DNA of 59,805 nt from positions 1 through 59,805 of the forward strand of contig JAGWUS010000017.1 in assembly GCA_028868305.1 (NCBI GenBank), in the 5' to 3' direction. Below, one piece after another: positions 7,634 through 17,072 of the stretch. The DNA comes from Burkholderiales bacterium (GTDB lineage Bacteria > Pseudomonadota > Gammaproteobacteria > Burkholderiales > Burkholderiaceae_C). Below the pieces are notes generated by a model, which ran no database searches, was not told the origin of the DNA, and was given only the letters and a program-made list of their open reading frames with translations. Each line of letters begins with the position of its first letter. Position 1 is the stretch's first letter. The translations under genes were made by a program, and so were the position numbers.

Positions 7634-8380
7634 ATGGCAGCCATGACGACCCATCTTGCCCCTCCAGCGATTGAAAATGCCGTGGATCTGGTGCCGACGC
7701 TGCGGGCGCAGGGCTTTGTGGTTGCCACGGCAGACCAGGTCTGCCATCTGGCGGACGTGCCCCGGCCGGCGTTGAATGCCTGGCGCCCCCTCTGGGATGA
7801 CTTGCCCCCCGATGGCTATCTGCGCGACGGCGGCCGGTACCGGCGTCGGCGCCACTCCTGCTTTGTGGTGGACGGTGACCAGGTGACCCAGGCACCGCAC
7901 CGGTCCCACTGGCAACCGCTGGAATACAACGCCCTGCACGGCGGTATGCAGCGGCATTTCGAGCCCGTAGCCGACACCCTGGCGGCTGACCCGGGCTGGC
8001 GTCAGTTGCTGGTGTGGCTGGGCGACGTGTGTTCCGAGCTCAAGGGCGCACAGACCTGGTATGCCGAGGCGCACCAGTTCCGCATCGACACCACCGATGG
8101 TATTGGCCGCCCCACGCCCGAGGGCGCGCACCGTGACGGAGTGGACCTGGTGGCGGTGTTCATGGTCGGGCGCGAGGGAATCAAGGGCGGTGAAACCCGC
8201 GTTTTTGATGCCGGTGGACCCTCAGGGCAACGCTTTACCCTGAGCGAACCTTGGTCGGTATTGCTGCTCGACGATGAGCGGGTGATTCATGAATCCACCC
8301 CGATTCAGCCGATTACGCAAGGTGGGCATCGCGATACGCTGGTCATTACCTTGCGGGCGGGCGGTTTTCAGGGAGAATGA
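7634..8380 (+). CDS. 2-oxoglutarate/Fe(II) dioxygenase family protein
   Basis: 248 residues matching the 2OG-Fe_Oxy_2 family, which includes amino-acid hydroxylases. Visible features: YRRRRHSCFVV near 50, the metal triad start EGAHRDGVDLV (His-x-Asp), the distal VIHESTPI histidine and the 2OG-binding RDTLVITLR arginine. A strong GGAGG lies nine bases before ATG 7634; ATG 7643 is an in-frame alternative. The diguanylate cyclase gene starts 41 bp after the stop, so the two may be cotranscribed. Substrate unknown; free amino-acid hydroxylation is the family precedent. Confidence 0.85.
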   Translation: MAAMTTHLAPPAIENAVDLVPTLRAQGFVVATADQVCHLADVPRPALNAWRPLWDDLPPDGYLRDGGRYRRRRHSCFVVDGDQVTQAPHRSHWQPLEYNALHGGMQRHFEPVADTLAADPGWRQLLVWLGDVCSELKGAQTWYAEAHQFRIDTTDGIGRPTPEGAHRDGVDLVAVFMVGREGIKGGETRVFDAGGPSGQRFTLSEPWSVLLLDDERVIHESTPIQPITQGGHRDTLVITLRAGGFQGE

Positions 8381-8420
8381 GCCACCGCGCCAGCCAGATG
8401 GCGCACGGGGACAAAAAAAC

Positions 8421-9461
8421 ATGAAAAGACTGGTCGATGGACTGGTGCGCATGAGCCGGCTGCGGGACCGTGACGCGCTGGATCAGGCATTGGTGCAGCT
8501 TGTCGGCGAGCACGCTGATGAGGGCGTGGAAACCGCCCAACTGATGCGCCTCGTGGGCGAGAGCCAGGACATGCGCTGCCTCACATTGGCGACAAACGGC
8601 CTTGCAGTGCCTGCGACTGTGCAGAATCCGGTGTGGGAAGACTGGACCTTACTGCCCCACCTTGTAGACGATGCACTGCGTCTGCAGGCCGTCACGGACA
8701 ACACTCCGGCCTTATCGAATGCGCTGCCATGGAGGGTGGTGTTTCCCATTGAACAGACCCTGGGTGAGGTGGGGGTGCTTCTTGATGTTGCTGCCGATCG
8801 GCCTTTTTCAGCCGAACTGCTGGACGTACTGGGCAGTGCGGTGCAGAACTACCGGAATCTTCTGGGCCTGCTGGACTATGGTGAGAAAGACGCCCTGACA
8901 GAGCTGCTGAACCGAAAGTCGTTTGATGGGGCCTTCTTCAAGGCGGCACAGGCGCGGCATGCACAGCCGGAACTCCTGCAGCCTGAACGCAGGGCGGCAG
9001 CCGAGGCCCCGGGCACCTGGCTGGCGGTGCTTGATATTGACCACTTCAAGCGGGTGAACGATAACTTTGGCCACCTCATTGGTGACGAGGTGCTTTTGCT
9101 TATGGCGCGCCTCATGCGGGCGAACTTCCGCTTCCATGACCAGCTATACCGCTTTGGTGGAGAGGAGTTTGTCATTCTGATGCGTTGCCCCAGTGCGGAG
9201 GATGCACTCGGCGCACTCGAACGCCTGCGTCACCGGGTAGCAAACCATGTCTTTCCGCAGGTGGGACAGATCACGGTGAGTATTGGATTTGCCTGTTTGC
9301 GAGGCAATGACACACCGGGTGCAGCATTTGGCCGCGCCGATCAGGCCGTGTACTACGCCAAGGAACACGGCCGCAACCAGTGCTGCAGCTACGACAAGCT
9401 GGTGCAAACCGGGGCACTGGAGCAGGCCAAGGCAGAGGCCATGGACGTCGACCTCTTCTGA
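8421..9461 (+). CDS. Diguanylate cyclase with N-terminal GAF-like domain
   Basis: About 346 residues. An N-terminal sensor region (1-155) resembles a GAF domain. The GGDEF domain follows: DALTELLNRKSF, LDIDHFKRVNDNFGH and the active-site loop FGGEEF. An RxxD inhibitory site (RFHD) lies exactly five residues before GGEEF, so product feedback by c-di-GMP is predicted. Makes c-di-GMP from two GTP. Start at ATG 8421 (MKRLVDGLVRM) rather than 8289, since the longer frame overlaps the dioxygenase gene. No EAL or receiver domain. Confidence 0.92.
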   Translation: MKRLVDGLVRMSRLRDRDALDQALVQLVGEHADEGVETAQLMRLVGESQDMRCLTLATNGLAVPATVQNPVWEDWTLLPHLVDDALRLQAVTDNTPALSNALPWRVVFPIEQTLGEVGVLLDVAADRPFSAELLDVLGSAVQNYRNLLGLLDYGEKDALTELLNRKSFDGAFFKAAQARHAQPELLQPERRAAAEAPGTWLAVLDIDHFKRVNDNFGHLIGDEVLLLMARLMRANFRFHDQLYRFGGEEFVILMRCPSAEDALGALERLRHRVANHVFPQVGQITVSIGFACLRGNDTPGAAFGRADQAVYYAKEHGRNQCCSYDKLVQTGALEQAKAEAMDVDLF

Positions 9462-9467
9462 TCTGCC

Positions 9468-9486
9468 AGGGCCAACGGCCCTGGCC
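9468..9486. terminator. Stem-loop between convergent genes
   Basis: CCAGGGCC-AAC-GGCCCTGG forms a perfect 8-bp stem with a three-base loop just behind the cyclase stop and ahead of the convergent thiolase stop. There is no clear T-run, so termination is plausible but not assured. Confidence 0.5.
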
Positions 9487-9494
9487 GCGGCACT

Positions 9495-10682
9495 TTAGGC
9501 GGTGCGTTCAAAAATGGCGGCAATACCCTGGCCGCCGCCAATGCACATGGTCACCAGCGCGTAGCGGCCGTTGATGCGCTCCAGTTCATACAGTGCCTTT
9601 ACGGTAATCAGGGCACCGGTTGCACCAATCGGGTGGCCCAGAGAAATGCCGGAACCGTTGGGGTTGACCTTGGCAGGGTCCAGGCCCAGCTCCTTGGATA
9701 CGGCGCAAGCCTGTGCTGCAAACGCTTCATTGGCTTCGATCACATCCATGTCATTGGTCGTCAGGCCGGCTTTCTGCAAGGCCAGGCGGGATGCAGACAC
9801 CGGGCCCATGCCCATGATCTTGGGGTCCAGACCGGTGTGCGCATAGGCTACCAGGCGCGCCATGGGCTGGAGGCCACGGGCTTTGGCAACGCCGGCTTCC
9901 ATCAATACCACGGCAGCGGCAGCGTCATTGATACCGGAAGCGTTGCCCGCGGTGACGGTGCCGTTTTCCTTGATGAACACAGGCTTGAGCTTGGCCATGT
10001 CCGCGGCCACGCAGTTGGGGCGGAAATGCTCGTCAGTCTCATAGGCTACGTCGCCCTTTTTGCTTTTGAGCATGATGGGCAGAATCTGGCTTTTGAAATA
10101 GCCGGCTTCGGTCGCACGTTGGGCGCGGTTGTGGCTCTCGACGGCCGTGGCGTCCTGCATTTCGCGGGTGATGCCAAATTGGGCGGCTACGTTTTCAGCG
10201 GTTACGCCCATGTGGATGGTGTGGAAGGGGTCGTGCAACGCACCCACCACCATGTCGACCATCTTGGTGTCACCCATGCGGGCGCCCCAGCGGCCAGTCA
10301 GCGAAGCATAGGGGCCACGGCTCATGTTTTCAGCGCCGCCGCCAATGGCGATGTCGGCGTCACCCAGCATGATGGCCTGGCTGGCGCTCACGATGGCCTG
10401 CAAGCCGGAGCCGCACAGACGGTTCACGTTGAAAGCCGGTGTACCTTCTGCACAGCCACCGTTGATGGCGGCTACGCGGGACAGGTACATGTCCTTGGGT
10501 TCGGTGTTGACGACGTGGCCGAACACAACGTGGCCTACATCCTTGCCGTCCACGCTGGCGCGTTTGAGCGACTCACGCACCACCTGGGCTGCCAGGTCGG
10601 TGGGGGGAATGTCTTTCAGGCTGCCACCAAAGGTACCAATGGCGGTGCGGACTGCGCTGACGACGACGACTTCACGGGACAT
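9495..10682 (-). CDS. Acetyl-CoA C-acetyltransferase (PhaA/BktB-type thiolase)
   Basis: 395 residues, the usual length of biosynthetic/degradative thiolases. The acyl-accepting cysteine is in NRLCGSGLQ (about residue 89), the general base histidine in GHPIGATGA and the second cysteine in MCIGGGQGIA near the C-terminus. It condenses two acetyl-CoA to acetoacetyl-CoA or the reverse. Since phaC (41.8 kb) and a phasin-like gene (29 kb) are in the window, a role in poly-hydroxybutyrate supply is plausible, though no phaB reductase is adjacent. Single gene, convergent with the cyclase. Confidence 0.93.
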   Translation of the reverse strand: MSREVVVVSAVRTAIGTFGGSLKDIPPTDLAAQVVRESLKRASVDGKDVGHVVFGHVVNTEPKDMYLSRVAAINGGCAEGTPAFNVNRLCGSGLQAIVSASQAIMLGDADIAIGGGAENMSRGPYASLTGRWGARMGDTKMVDMVVGALHDPFHTIHMGVTAENVAAQFGITREMQDATAVESHNRAQRATEAGYFKSQILPIMLKSKKGDVAYETDEHFRPNCVAADMAKLKPVFIKENGTVTAGNASGINDAAAAVVLMEAGVAKARGLQPMARLVAYAHTGLDPKIMGMGPVSASRLALQKAGLTTNDMDVIEANEAFAAQACAVSKELGLDPAKVNPNGSGISLGHPIGATGALITVKALYELERINGRYALVTMCIGGGQGIAAIFERTA

Positions 10683-10822
10683 GGAAAATCTCCTCAGATT
10701 TCAGTTGGGATGGATGATTCATTCGAACGCACAGCAGAGTTTGCACCCCAAAAGCTGCACAGGACTTACGGCGATTTTGGAACTTCAGCAGTTGCTTTCC
10801 AGAAAAATCTTCACAGTAGCGT

Positions 10823-11575
10823 TCAGTTTCTGACGTCGGCTACGGGCTCAATTCCGAAATCATCACGCTGCAAATAAGCCAGCAGGCGTTGTGCCGCCAT
10901 GGCCGGGCTGGTCAGCTGCCCCTGGTGGTGCAGACCAGCAAAGGCCCGCTGGTCAGGGAAGGTGGACGGATCTGCACTGCGCAATTGCATCTGCATGTCG
11001 GTGTCAATCACCCCGGGTGCGAGGGAGCACACTTTGGCGCCGTTGGCAACCAGCGCTTCTTCCAGCGCCAGGCAGCGGGTGAAGTGGTCCATGCCGGCCT
11101 TGGCTGCGCAGTAAGCGGCCGACGATGCCATGGCGCGCCGCCCCAGACCGGAAGAAATGTTGAGTACCTTGCGTGGCATCTGCCAGGCCTTCGTGGTGAC
11201 CAGAAAGGCCGCGGTCAAGGCCATGGGTGCTTCGAGCCCTACGCGCAGCGCGTGCGCCAGGTCCTGCGGCTGCGCCTGGCGCACAGGCACCAACTCAGAA
11301 ATAACGCCGGCGTTGTTGATCAGCGTGGCACTGGCCAGGGTGACCGGGTCCAGCATCTGCAGCCACAACCGCAGGCGCTCGGCCACAGTCGCGCTGTCGG
11401 CCAGGTCAGCGGTCCACTGCTCCAGTTCCGTGCCGGTGCGCGCGGCTTCCTGTTCCAGCGCGGCGTTCGCATGGCGCGAGAGGCACAGCAACCGTGTCTT
11501 GACTCCCAGCAGTTGCTGCGCCATGGCCAGACCCATACCGCGTGATGCACCAGTGAGGATGGTGAGGTGTTTCAA
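10823..11575 (-). CDS. Short-chain dehydrogenase/reductase (sepiapterin-reductase-like)
   Basis: 250 residues with the SDR signature: cofactor loop TGASRGMG near residue 9, NNAG near 87, catalytic Ser in NISSGLGRRAM and YCAAK near 160. The C-terminal PGVIDTDMQ resembles the sepiapterin/benzil reductase subgroup. It begins with TTG at 11575, overlapping the recJ stop, behind GGAG, so it is the third gene of an operon with 13278-14213 and recJ. Substrate unknown. Intergenic DNA between it and the thiolase (about 140 bp) shows nothing clear. Confidence 0.88.
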   Translation of the reverse strand: MKHLTILTGASRGMGLAMAQQLLGVKTRLLCLSRHANAALEQEAARTGTELEQWTADLADSATVAERLRLWLQMLDPVTLASATLINNAGVISELVPVRQAQPQDLAHALRVGLEAPMALTAAFLVTTKAWQMPRKVLNISSGLGRRAMASSAAYCAAKAGMDHFTRCLALEEALVANGAKVCSLAPGVIDTDMQMQLRSADPSTFPDQRAFAGLHHQGQLTSPAMAAQRLLAYLQRDDFGIEPVADVRN

Positions 11576-13281
11576 GATTCTGCTCCTTCAACCAGAAAAC
11601 GCACCCGGCGCACGCCGTTCCATTCGTCGGCGTCCAGCCGGAAGGCCAGCGTGACCCGGGGAGGCAACTGCTCGGTGTGGCCAAACCAGATGCCATCGAC
11701 CGGCGTACCCTGGTGCTTGAGTTTGAGCTGCAGATGCTTTTCGCCCACCAGGCGTTGGGAGATGACCTCCACCTCCTCGCTGAAGGTGGGTGCGGCAAAG
11801 CCCTGGCCCCACACCTCCTTGTGCAGCGTGTCCACCAGATCGACGCGCAGGTACTGGGATTCAAGCGCCCCATCGGTGTCCAGGCGGCGGGTGAGGGTGG
11901 CGGCGTCCAGCCACTCTTGCGCCACTTCGTTGAGCCCTTGCTCAAAGTCGTCCAGCCGTTCCTCAGGGATGGTGCAGCCTGCTGCCATGGCGTGGCCGCC
12001 AAAGCGCAGCAGCACGCCGGGGTAGCGCTTGGCCACCAGGTCCAGCGCATCGCGCAGATGAAAACCGGGAATGGAGCGGCCCGAGCCTTTGAGTTCATGT
12101 TCCTTGCCCGGTGCGGCGCTGGCGGCAAATACAAAGGCCGGGCGGTGCAGCTTGTCCTTGATGCGGCTGGCCACAATACCCACCACGCCTTCGTGGAAGT
12201 CGGGGTCGAAGACGCAGATGGCCGGCGGCGGTTCGTCGCCTTCGTCAAACAGGCTCTCGGCAATCACCATGGCCTGCTCGCGCATGTCGCCCTCGATCAC
12301 GCGGCGCTCGCGGTTGATGCCGTCCAGCATTTTGGCGAGTTCATCCGCACGCGCCGGGTCGTCAGTCAGCAGGCATTCAATGCCCAGCGTCATGTCACTC
12401 AGGCGGCCTGCGGCATTGATGCGCGGGCCCAGTGCAAAACCGAAATCAAAGGTGGTGGCGGTGCTCGCGTTGCGCCCCGATGCTACAAAAAGACTAGCTA
12501 GCCCTGCAGGCATGGCAAGGGCGCGCACCCGTTTTAACCCTTGGGCGACAAGGCGGCGGTTGTTGGCGTCGAGCTTGACCACGTCCGCCACCGTGCCGAG
12601 CGCTACCAGCGGAAGAAGCGTGTCCAGCTTGGGTTGTGTGGCCGCATCCAGCACACCGCGGTTGCGGAGTTCTGAACGCAAGGCCAGCAAGACGTAGAAC
12701 ATCACCCCCACGCCGGCCATCGACTTGCTGGCAAAGGTGCAACTGGGCTGGTTGGGGTTGACGATGACATCGGCGTTGGGCAGTTCCGCGGCAGGAAGGT
12801 GGTGGTCCGTCACCAGCACCTGCAGCCCCAGCCGCTTGGCATGGGCCACGCCATCCATGCTGGCAATGCCGTTGTCCACCGTGATCAGCACGTCGGCGCC
12901 CTGGTCCTTGACGCGCTGGGCGATGGGGGCGGTCAGGCCGTAGCCATCCACAATGCGGTCGGGCACCAGGTAGCTCACATGTTGGGCACCGAGCAGGCGC
13001 AAACCGCGAATCGCCACAGCGCAGGCGGTGGCGCCATCACAGTCGTAATCGGCCACGATACACAGGCGCTTGTTCTCTGCAATGGCGTCGGCCAGCAGGA
13101 CGGCAGCGCGGTCTGCGCCCAACAGCGTGCCGGGCGCAAGCAGCTTGCCCAGCGCATCGTCCAGTTCGGCGGTCGAGGTGACGCCACGCGCTGCGTAGAG
13201 GCGGGCCAGCAGAGGGTGGATACCGGCCTGCTCCAGTGTCCATACGGAGCGGGGCGGGACGTCGCGGGGAATGATCTTCAT
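11572..13281 (-). CDS. recJ: Single-stranded-DNA-specific 5'-3' exonuclease RecJ
   Basis: About 569 residues. DHH-family metal motifs are in order: VADYDCDGATA near 80, TVDNGI near 135, TDHHLP near 158, then the DHHA1 motif region with GGHAMAAGCT near 405, and the C-terminal OB domain. RecJ resects 5' ends in recombination and mismatch repair. ATG 13281 overlaps the upstream gene by ATGA, and the downstream SDR starts in its stop codon. A region at 12483-12499 contains a weak match to the hairpin of the dispersed element, noted under rejected items. Confidence 0.97.
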   Translation of the reverse strand: MKIIPRDVPPRSVWTLEQAGIHPLLARLYAARGVTSTAELDDALGKLLAPGTLLGADRAAVLLADAIAENKRLCIVADYDCDGATACAVAIRGLRLLGAQHVSYLVPDRIVDGYGLTAPIAQRVKDQGADVLITVDNGIASMDGVAHAKRLGLQVLVTDHHLPAAELPNADVIVNPNQPSCTFASKSMAGVGVMFYVLLALRSELRNRGVLDAATQPKLDTLLPLVALGTVADVVKLDANNRRLVAQGLKRVRALAMPAGLASLFVASGRNASTATTFDFGFALGPRINAAGRLSDMTLGIECLLTDDPARADELAKMLDGINRERRVIEGDMREQAMVIAESLFDEGDEPPPAICVFDPDFHEGVVGIVASRIKDKLHRPAFVFAASAAPGKEHELKGSGRSIPGFHLRDALDLVAKRYPGVLLRFGGHAMAAGCTIPEERLDDFEQGLNEVAQEWLDAATLTRRLDTDGALESQYLRVDLVDTLHKEVWGQGFAAPTFSEEVEVISQRLVGEKHLQLKLKHQGTPVDGIWFGHTEQLPPRVTLAFRLDADEWNGVRRVRFLVEGAES

Positions 13282-14213
13282 AGCGTGGACAGCAATTGAA
13301 CAGGGGTTGGCGCATTCAAGCGTTTGCGCAGGCGTGTCAGCCAGGAGCCCTTGACCGGTGCAAAGGTAATGGCCTGGTGTTCCCCACACAGCGTGAGCGT
13401 GAGTGAGCCTGCGTCCGCTTTGGCCAGTGCGCTGGAGTCCAGTCTGCTCCAGGCTTCCAGCCAGGCGGCTGCATCGTCGCGCAGGGCCGCTGCGCGCAGG
13501 CTCGCGTCGACGGTCAGCGTTTCTGGTTCTGCCGCACCGGGGTAGTTGGCAGGGAGTTCACCAGTACCGCTGACCCAGAAAGAATTCACGGTGGTCTGGC
13601 GTTGGGCCGCGCGGGCATCGTTTACGGGATGGGTGTAAAGCAGCATCTGCATTTCATTTTGCAGGCGCCGCAGGGTTTTTGCCTGGGGTTGGCGTGGCAT
13701 CCAGGTGTCGATCCGGGCATCCCGGGCGCGCTCCAGCGAGGCAGTGGCAAGTTCCTTGAACACCGCACCATGCGCCAGCCAGGTGCCGGTGGTCAGGGCC
13801 TGTAGGGTGATGCCATCCCCGGCAAAGTAGCCCCGCATGGCGTCCATCAGTGTGGCGGTCTCTTCATCTGTAAGCGCCAGGTCGGCCGGGTCCAGCATCT
13901 CCACATGGTAGGCGTTCACCCGCCAGTGGCAGGGGGTGATCCAGGCCCAACCGCCAAGTTGGGATGCTTCCTTCAGGCCCAGCCTATGGGCATCGGCTGC
14001 GGCCCAGGGCAGCAGGCCGTCTTCAGCGTCTATTCCCCGGGCAGCGGCCCGCAGATGCTCGCTCAGGGGCGTTAAATCTTGTGGACCGCCAGCGCGCTTC
14101 TGCGCTGGTGCCAGGCGCCCGAGCCACGCCGCAAGGTGGGGCAATTGCAGCTTTGCCGTTGCGGCCTGGCAGTGGGGCCCGGACGGGGCGGCGTGGTCAA
14201 TAACAAGGTGCAT
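13278..14213 (-). CDS. Conserved betaproteobacterial protein upstream of recJ
   Basis: About 311 residues, starting MHLVIDHAAPSGPHCQ at 14213. I recognise it as a conserved protein that habitually precedes recJ in this group and is sometimes labelled a phosphoglycerate-mutase-like or RpfE-type regulatory protein; neither label is supported by a catalytic motif I can see. It is Ala/Leu/Trp rich, soluble, with blocks GGWAWITPCHWRVNAYHVEM and LQNEMQMLLYTHPVN. It overlaps recJ by four bases. Divergent from the lol genes with a 56-bp gap. The longer frame to 14312 adds 33 unrelated residues. Confidence 0.75.
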   Translation of the reverse strand: MHLVIDHAAPSGPHCQAATAKLQLPHLAAWLGRLAPAQKRAGGPQDLTPLSEHLRAAARGIDAEDGLLPWAAADAHRLGLKEASQLGGWAWITPCHWRVNAYHVEMLDPADLALTDEETATLMDAMRGYFAGDGITLQALTTGTWLAHGAVFKELATASLERARDARIDTWMPRQPQAKTLRRLQNEMQMLLYTHPVNDARAAQRQTTVNSFWVSGTGELPANYPGAAEPETLTVDASLRAAALRDDAAAWLEAWSRLDSSALAKADAGSLTLTLCGEHQAITFAPVKGSWLTRLRKRLNAPTPVQLLSTL

Positions 14214-14269
14214 GTCCGGATTGTCCCGCATGGATGCCACAATTGCGGAACTGGAGATTCTTTTCCCCG

Positions 14270-15526
14270 ATGCGTATTCCCTATGAGTTGTTGATTGGCT
14301 GGCGCTACACACGTGCGGGCCGCACTACCCGGCGTAACGGGTTTATTTCGTTCATTTCGGGCGTGTCCATGCTGGGTATTGCCCTGGGCGTGGCGGCACT
14401 GATCATTGTGCTGAGCGTCATGAACGGCTTTCAGAAAGAGGTGCGCGACCGCATGCTCGGTGTGGTTTCGCACGTGGAGGTGTACGCCACCGGCGGGCAG
14501 GCCTTGCCCGACGTGGAAAAAACCCTTGCCCAGACACGTGCCCATCCCCAGGTGATTGGGGCGGCTCCCTTTATCGCTGCCCAGGCCCTGCTGGCCCGGG
14601 GTGAGGACATGAAGGGCGTGATGGTGCGTGGCATTGACCCGGCGCTGGAGCCTGAGGTAACCGACCTTGCCGCAGGCGCCCAGTCCGCCGTGCTGGCCAG
14701 GCTGGTGCCCGGTGAATTCGGCGTGGTGCTGGGCTCCGAATTGGCCCGTACCCTGGGGGTTCGCACCGGTGACAAGGTGACGCTGGTGGCGCCCAGTGGC
14801 CAGGTGACCCCGGCGGGCGTGGTGCCGCGGCTCAAGCAAATGACGGTGGTGGGCACCTTTGACTCGGGCCACTATGAGTACGACTCGACCATGGTGTTTG
14901 CCCACTGGGTAGACACGGCCAGGATTTTTCGTCTGGAAGGCCCCACCGGTGTGCGGCTCAAATTGCGCGACCTGCACCAGGCCCGCTCGGTGGCAGACGA
15001 TCTCAGTCGCACGCTGGGCCCCGATGTGACGGTCCGTGACTGGACCCGCCAGAATCGCACCTGGTTTTCCGCGGTGCAGGTCGAAAAACGCATGATGTTC
15101 ATCATCCTTACCCTCATCGTGGCGGTGGCGGCTTTCAATCTGGTCAGCACCCTGGTAATGACAGTCACCGACAAGCGCGCCGACATTGCGATTCTGCGCA
15201 CCCTGGGCGCGAGTCCGGGCAGCATCATGGGCATCTTTGTGGTGCAGGGCGCCATGGTGGGCGTGATTGGCACGCTGGCCGGGCTGCTGCTGGGCTTGAG
15301 TGTGGCTTTCAATATTGATGTGATCGTGCCGGCGCTGGAGCATGCGCTGGGGGCGAGCTTTCTGCCCAAAGACATTTACCTCATCAGCCGCATGCCCAGT
15401 GACCCACAGCGTGGCGATATCGTGCCCATTGCGGTCATCGCGCTGGTGATGGCTTTTGTCGCCACGCTGTATCCCAGCTGGCGCGCGTCCCAAGTGAACC
15501 CTGCGGAGGCGCTCCGGTATGAGTGA
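14270..15526 (+). CDS. Lipoprotein-releasing ABC transporter permease (LolC/LolE/LolF type)
   Basis: About 418 residues: an N-terminal membrane helix ([20 protein letters not shown]), a periplasmic domain of about 220 residues, then three C-terminal helices ([18 protein letters not shown] and following). It releases lipoproteins from the inner membrane to LolA. Ends [15 protein letters not shown] as LolC/E proteins do. It overlaps lolD by eight bases. Only one permease is present in this operon and tatD follows lolD directly, so it may work as a homodimer in the LolDF manner, or a second permease lies elsewhere; no gene symbol is therefore given. Confidence 0.92.
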   Translation: MRIPYELLIGWRYTRAGRTTRRNGFISFISGVSMLGIALGVAALIIVLSVMNGFQKEVRDRMLGVVSHVEVYATGGQALPDVEKTLAQTRAHPQVIGAAPFIAAQALLARGEDMKGVMVRGIDPALEPEVTDLAAGAQSAVLARLVPGEFGVVLGSELARTLGVRTGDKVTLVAPSGQVTPAGVVPRLKQMTVVGTFDSGHYEYDSTMVFAHWVDTARIFRLEGPTGVRLKLRDLHQARSVADDLSRTLGPDVTVRDWTRQNRTWFSAVQVEKRMMFIILTLIVAVAAFNLVSTLVMTVTDKRADIAILRTLGASPGSIMGIFVVQGAMVGVIGTLAGLLLGLSVAFNIDVIVPALEHALGASFLPKDIYLISRMPSDPQRGDIVPIAVIALVMAFVATLYPSWRASQVNPAEALRYE

Positions 15527-16202
15527 AGTTCTGTTGCAATGCCGCGGCCTGACCAAGCGCTTCCAAGAAGGGCGGCTGGATGTGACCGTGCTGCAGGGCG
15601 TTGATCTGGATGTGTTCCGAGGCGAGACTCTGGCGATTGTCGGAGCTTCGGGTTCAGGCAAGAGCACCTTGCTGCACCTGTTGGGTGGGCTGGACGCGCC
15701 CACCAGTGGCGCTGTCACCCTGTGTGGCCAGGCACTGGCTAGTTTGAACCCGGCAGAGCAGGGACGTCTACGCAACCAGCACCTCGGTTTTGTCTACCAG
15801 TTTCACCATCTGTTGCCGGAATTCAGTGCACTCGACAATGTTGCCATGCCATTGACAATTCGGCGTGCAGCCCCCGCAGAATGTGCACAGACAGCTATGA
15901 AAATGCTAGCGGCTGTGGGATTGACCGACCGCGCCCAGCACCGCCCGGCAGAGCTGTCTGGCGGCGAGCGCCAGCGGGTGGCGATTGCCCGGGCGCTGGT
16001 GACCCGGCCCGACTGCGTGCTGGCGGATGAACCCACCGGCAATCTGGACCGCAGCACGGCGGACGGTGTGTTTGCGCTCATGCTGCAACTCGCCCGCGAG
16101 CAGGGCACAGCCTTTGTGCTGGTCACGCACGACCAAGCCCTGGCAGCACGCTGCGACCGGCAACTGCAACTGGTACAGGGCAGACTGCAGGCTGCCCTGT
16201 AG
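15519..16202 (+). CDS. lolD: Lipoprotein-releasing ABC transporter ATPase LolD
   Basis: 227 residues. Walker [10 protein letters not shown] near 42, the LolD-typical [21 protein letters not shown], signature [15 protein letters not shown] near 147 and Walker [12 protein letters not shown] near 167. Energises the lipoprotein-releasing complex with the overlapping permease gene. Residues about 114-131 ([18 protein letters not shown]) are encoded by a copy of the 54-bp dispersed element; the segment length equals that of other LolD proteins, so the element stands in place of, rather than in addition to, the family sequence. Confidence 0.95.
   Translation: MSEVLLQCRGLTKRFQEGRLDVTVLQGVDLDVFRGETLAIVGASGSGKSTLLHLLGGLDAPTSGAVTLCGQALASLNPAEQGRLRNQHLGFVYQFHHLLPEFSALDNVAMPLTIRRAAPAECAQTAMKMLAAVGLTDRAQHRPAELSGGERQRVAIARALVTRPDCVLADEPTGNLDRSTADGVFALMLQLAREQGTAFVLVTHDQALAARCDRQLQLVQGRLQAAL
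15857..15910 (+). repeat. 54-bp dispersed element, copy B (inside lolD)
   Basis: It reads AATTCGGCGTGCAGCCCCCG, then AGAATGTGCACAGACA, then the hairpin GCTATGAAAATGCTAGC. The copy is translated in frame within LolD between the Q-loop region and the signature motif. Confidence 0.7.
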
Positions 16203-16211
16203 GCACCGCAC

Positions 16212-17066
16212 ATGCGATGGATAGACACCCATTGCCATCTGGATGCGCCAGAGTTTTTTGTGCCAAATTGGCCGCTAGCCCCCGAAATACGTGCGCAGGC
16301 CGCTATCAAAGGTGTAGCGAAATGTGTCATTCCTGCGGTGGAAATCAGCAATTTTGACGCGGTACGCATCCTGGCGCATGCGCTGGGTGACAGCTATTGC
16401 CTGGGTATTCATCCTCTGTATGTGGCGCGCGCATCGGAAGCGGACCTGACAGCGCTGGATGCGCAACTCGCGCAGCACTGTAACGATCCGCGCCTGGTGG
16501 CAGTCGGGGAGATCGGACTGGACTATTTTGTGCCAGCACTCAACCAAAGTCCTCTGCGCGAGATGCAGGAGTTTTTCTACCGCGAGCAGCTGAAACTGGC
16601 CCGCAAATACGGTTTGCCGGTGGTCCTGCATGTGCGGCGCTCGGCGGACCGTTTGCTTAAGGGTTTGCGCGAGGTGGGGGGCGGTGCGCCCTGGTCGGGC
16701 ATCGCCCATGCTTTTAATGGCAGCGAGGTACAGGCGCAGGAATTTCTCAAACAGGGCCTCAAGCTGGGTTTTGGTGGGGCGGTCACCTATGACCGCGCCT
16801 TGCAGCTGCGCCGCCTGGCCAGTGCACTTCCGCTGGATGCGCTGGTGATGGAAACCGATGCGCCGGACATTGCACCGCACTGGCTGTATGCGACGGCAGC
16901 GCAGCGCGCGCAAGGCATCCAGCAGCCGCGCAATGAACCTGGAGAATTGCCACGCATTGCTGCTGTAGTGGCCCAGTTGCGTGGCATCTCTCTGGAGGCG
17001 CTGGCGGACGTCACTACGCGCAATGCCTGCGCGGCCTTGCCGAAACTGGCCGCGCTGCTGGTATAA
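16212..17066 (+). CDS. TatD-family metal-dependent hydrolase (DNase-like)
   Basis: 284 residues with the TatD metal ligands: THCHLD (residues 6-10), the GEIGLDYF glutamate near 102, VVLHVRR histidine near 139, IAHAFNG near 163, and METDAPDI aspartate near 216. Family members are 3'-5' DNases or proofreading deacylases. Follows lolD by nine bases and precedes the spermidine-synthase-like gene by six, so one operon. Residues about 18-36 (VPNWPLAPEIRAQAAIKGVA) are encoded by the dispersed element and are roughly four residues longer than I expect for the family there. Confidence 0.92.
   Translation: MRWIDTHCHLDAPEFFVPNWPLAPEIRAQAAIKGVAKCVIPAVEISNFDAVRILAHALGDSYCLGIHPLYVARASEADLTALDAQLAQHCNDPRLVAVGEIGLDYFVPALNQSPLREMQEFFYREQLKLARKYGLPVVLHVRRSADRLLKGLREVGGGAPWSGIAHAFNGSEVQAQEFLKQGLKLGFGGAVTYDRALQLRRLASALPLDALVMETDAPDIAPHWLYATAAQRAQGIQQPRNEPGELPRIAAVVAQLRGISLEALADVTTRNACAALPKLAALLV
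16265..16318 (+). repeat. 54-bp dispersed element, copy C (inside the TatD-family gene)
   Basis: It reads AAATTGGCCGCTAGCCCCCG, a slightly divergent middle, GTGCGCAGGCC, and the hairpin GCTATCAAAGGTGTAGC. In frame near the N-terminus of the protein. Confidence 0.78.
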
Positions 17067-17072
17067 ATCCCC

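Noticed and set aside
12481..12524. Possible ninth copy of the dispersed element in recJ
   Set aside because: The 17-mer GCTACAAAAAGACTAGC at 12483-12499 fits the hairpin form, but the rest does not align to the element and RecJ is of normal length there.
14072..15775. 567-residue minus-strand open frame
   Set aside because: It is antisense to the lol permease and parts of flanking genes, His/Gln-rich, and has no ribosome site or known family.
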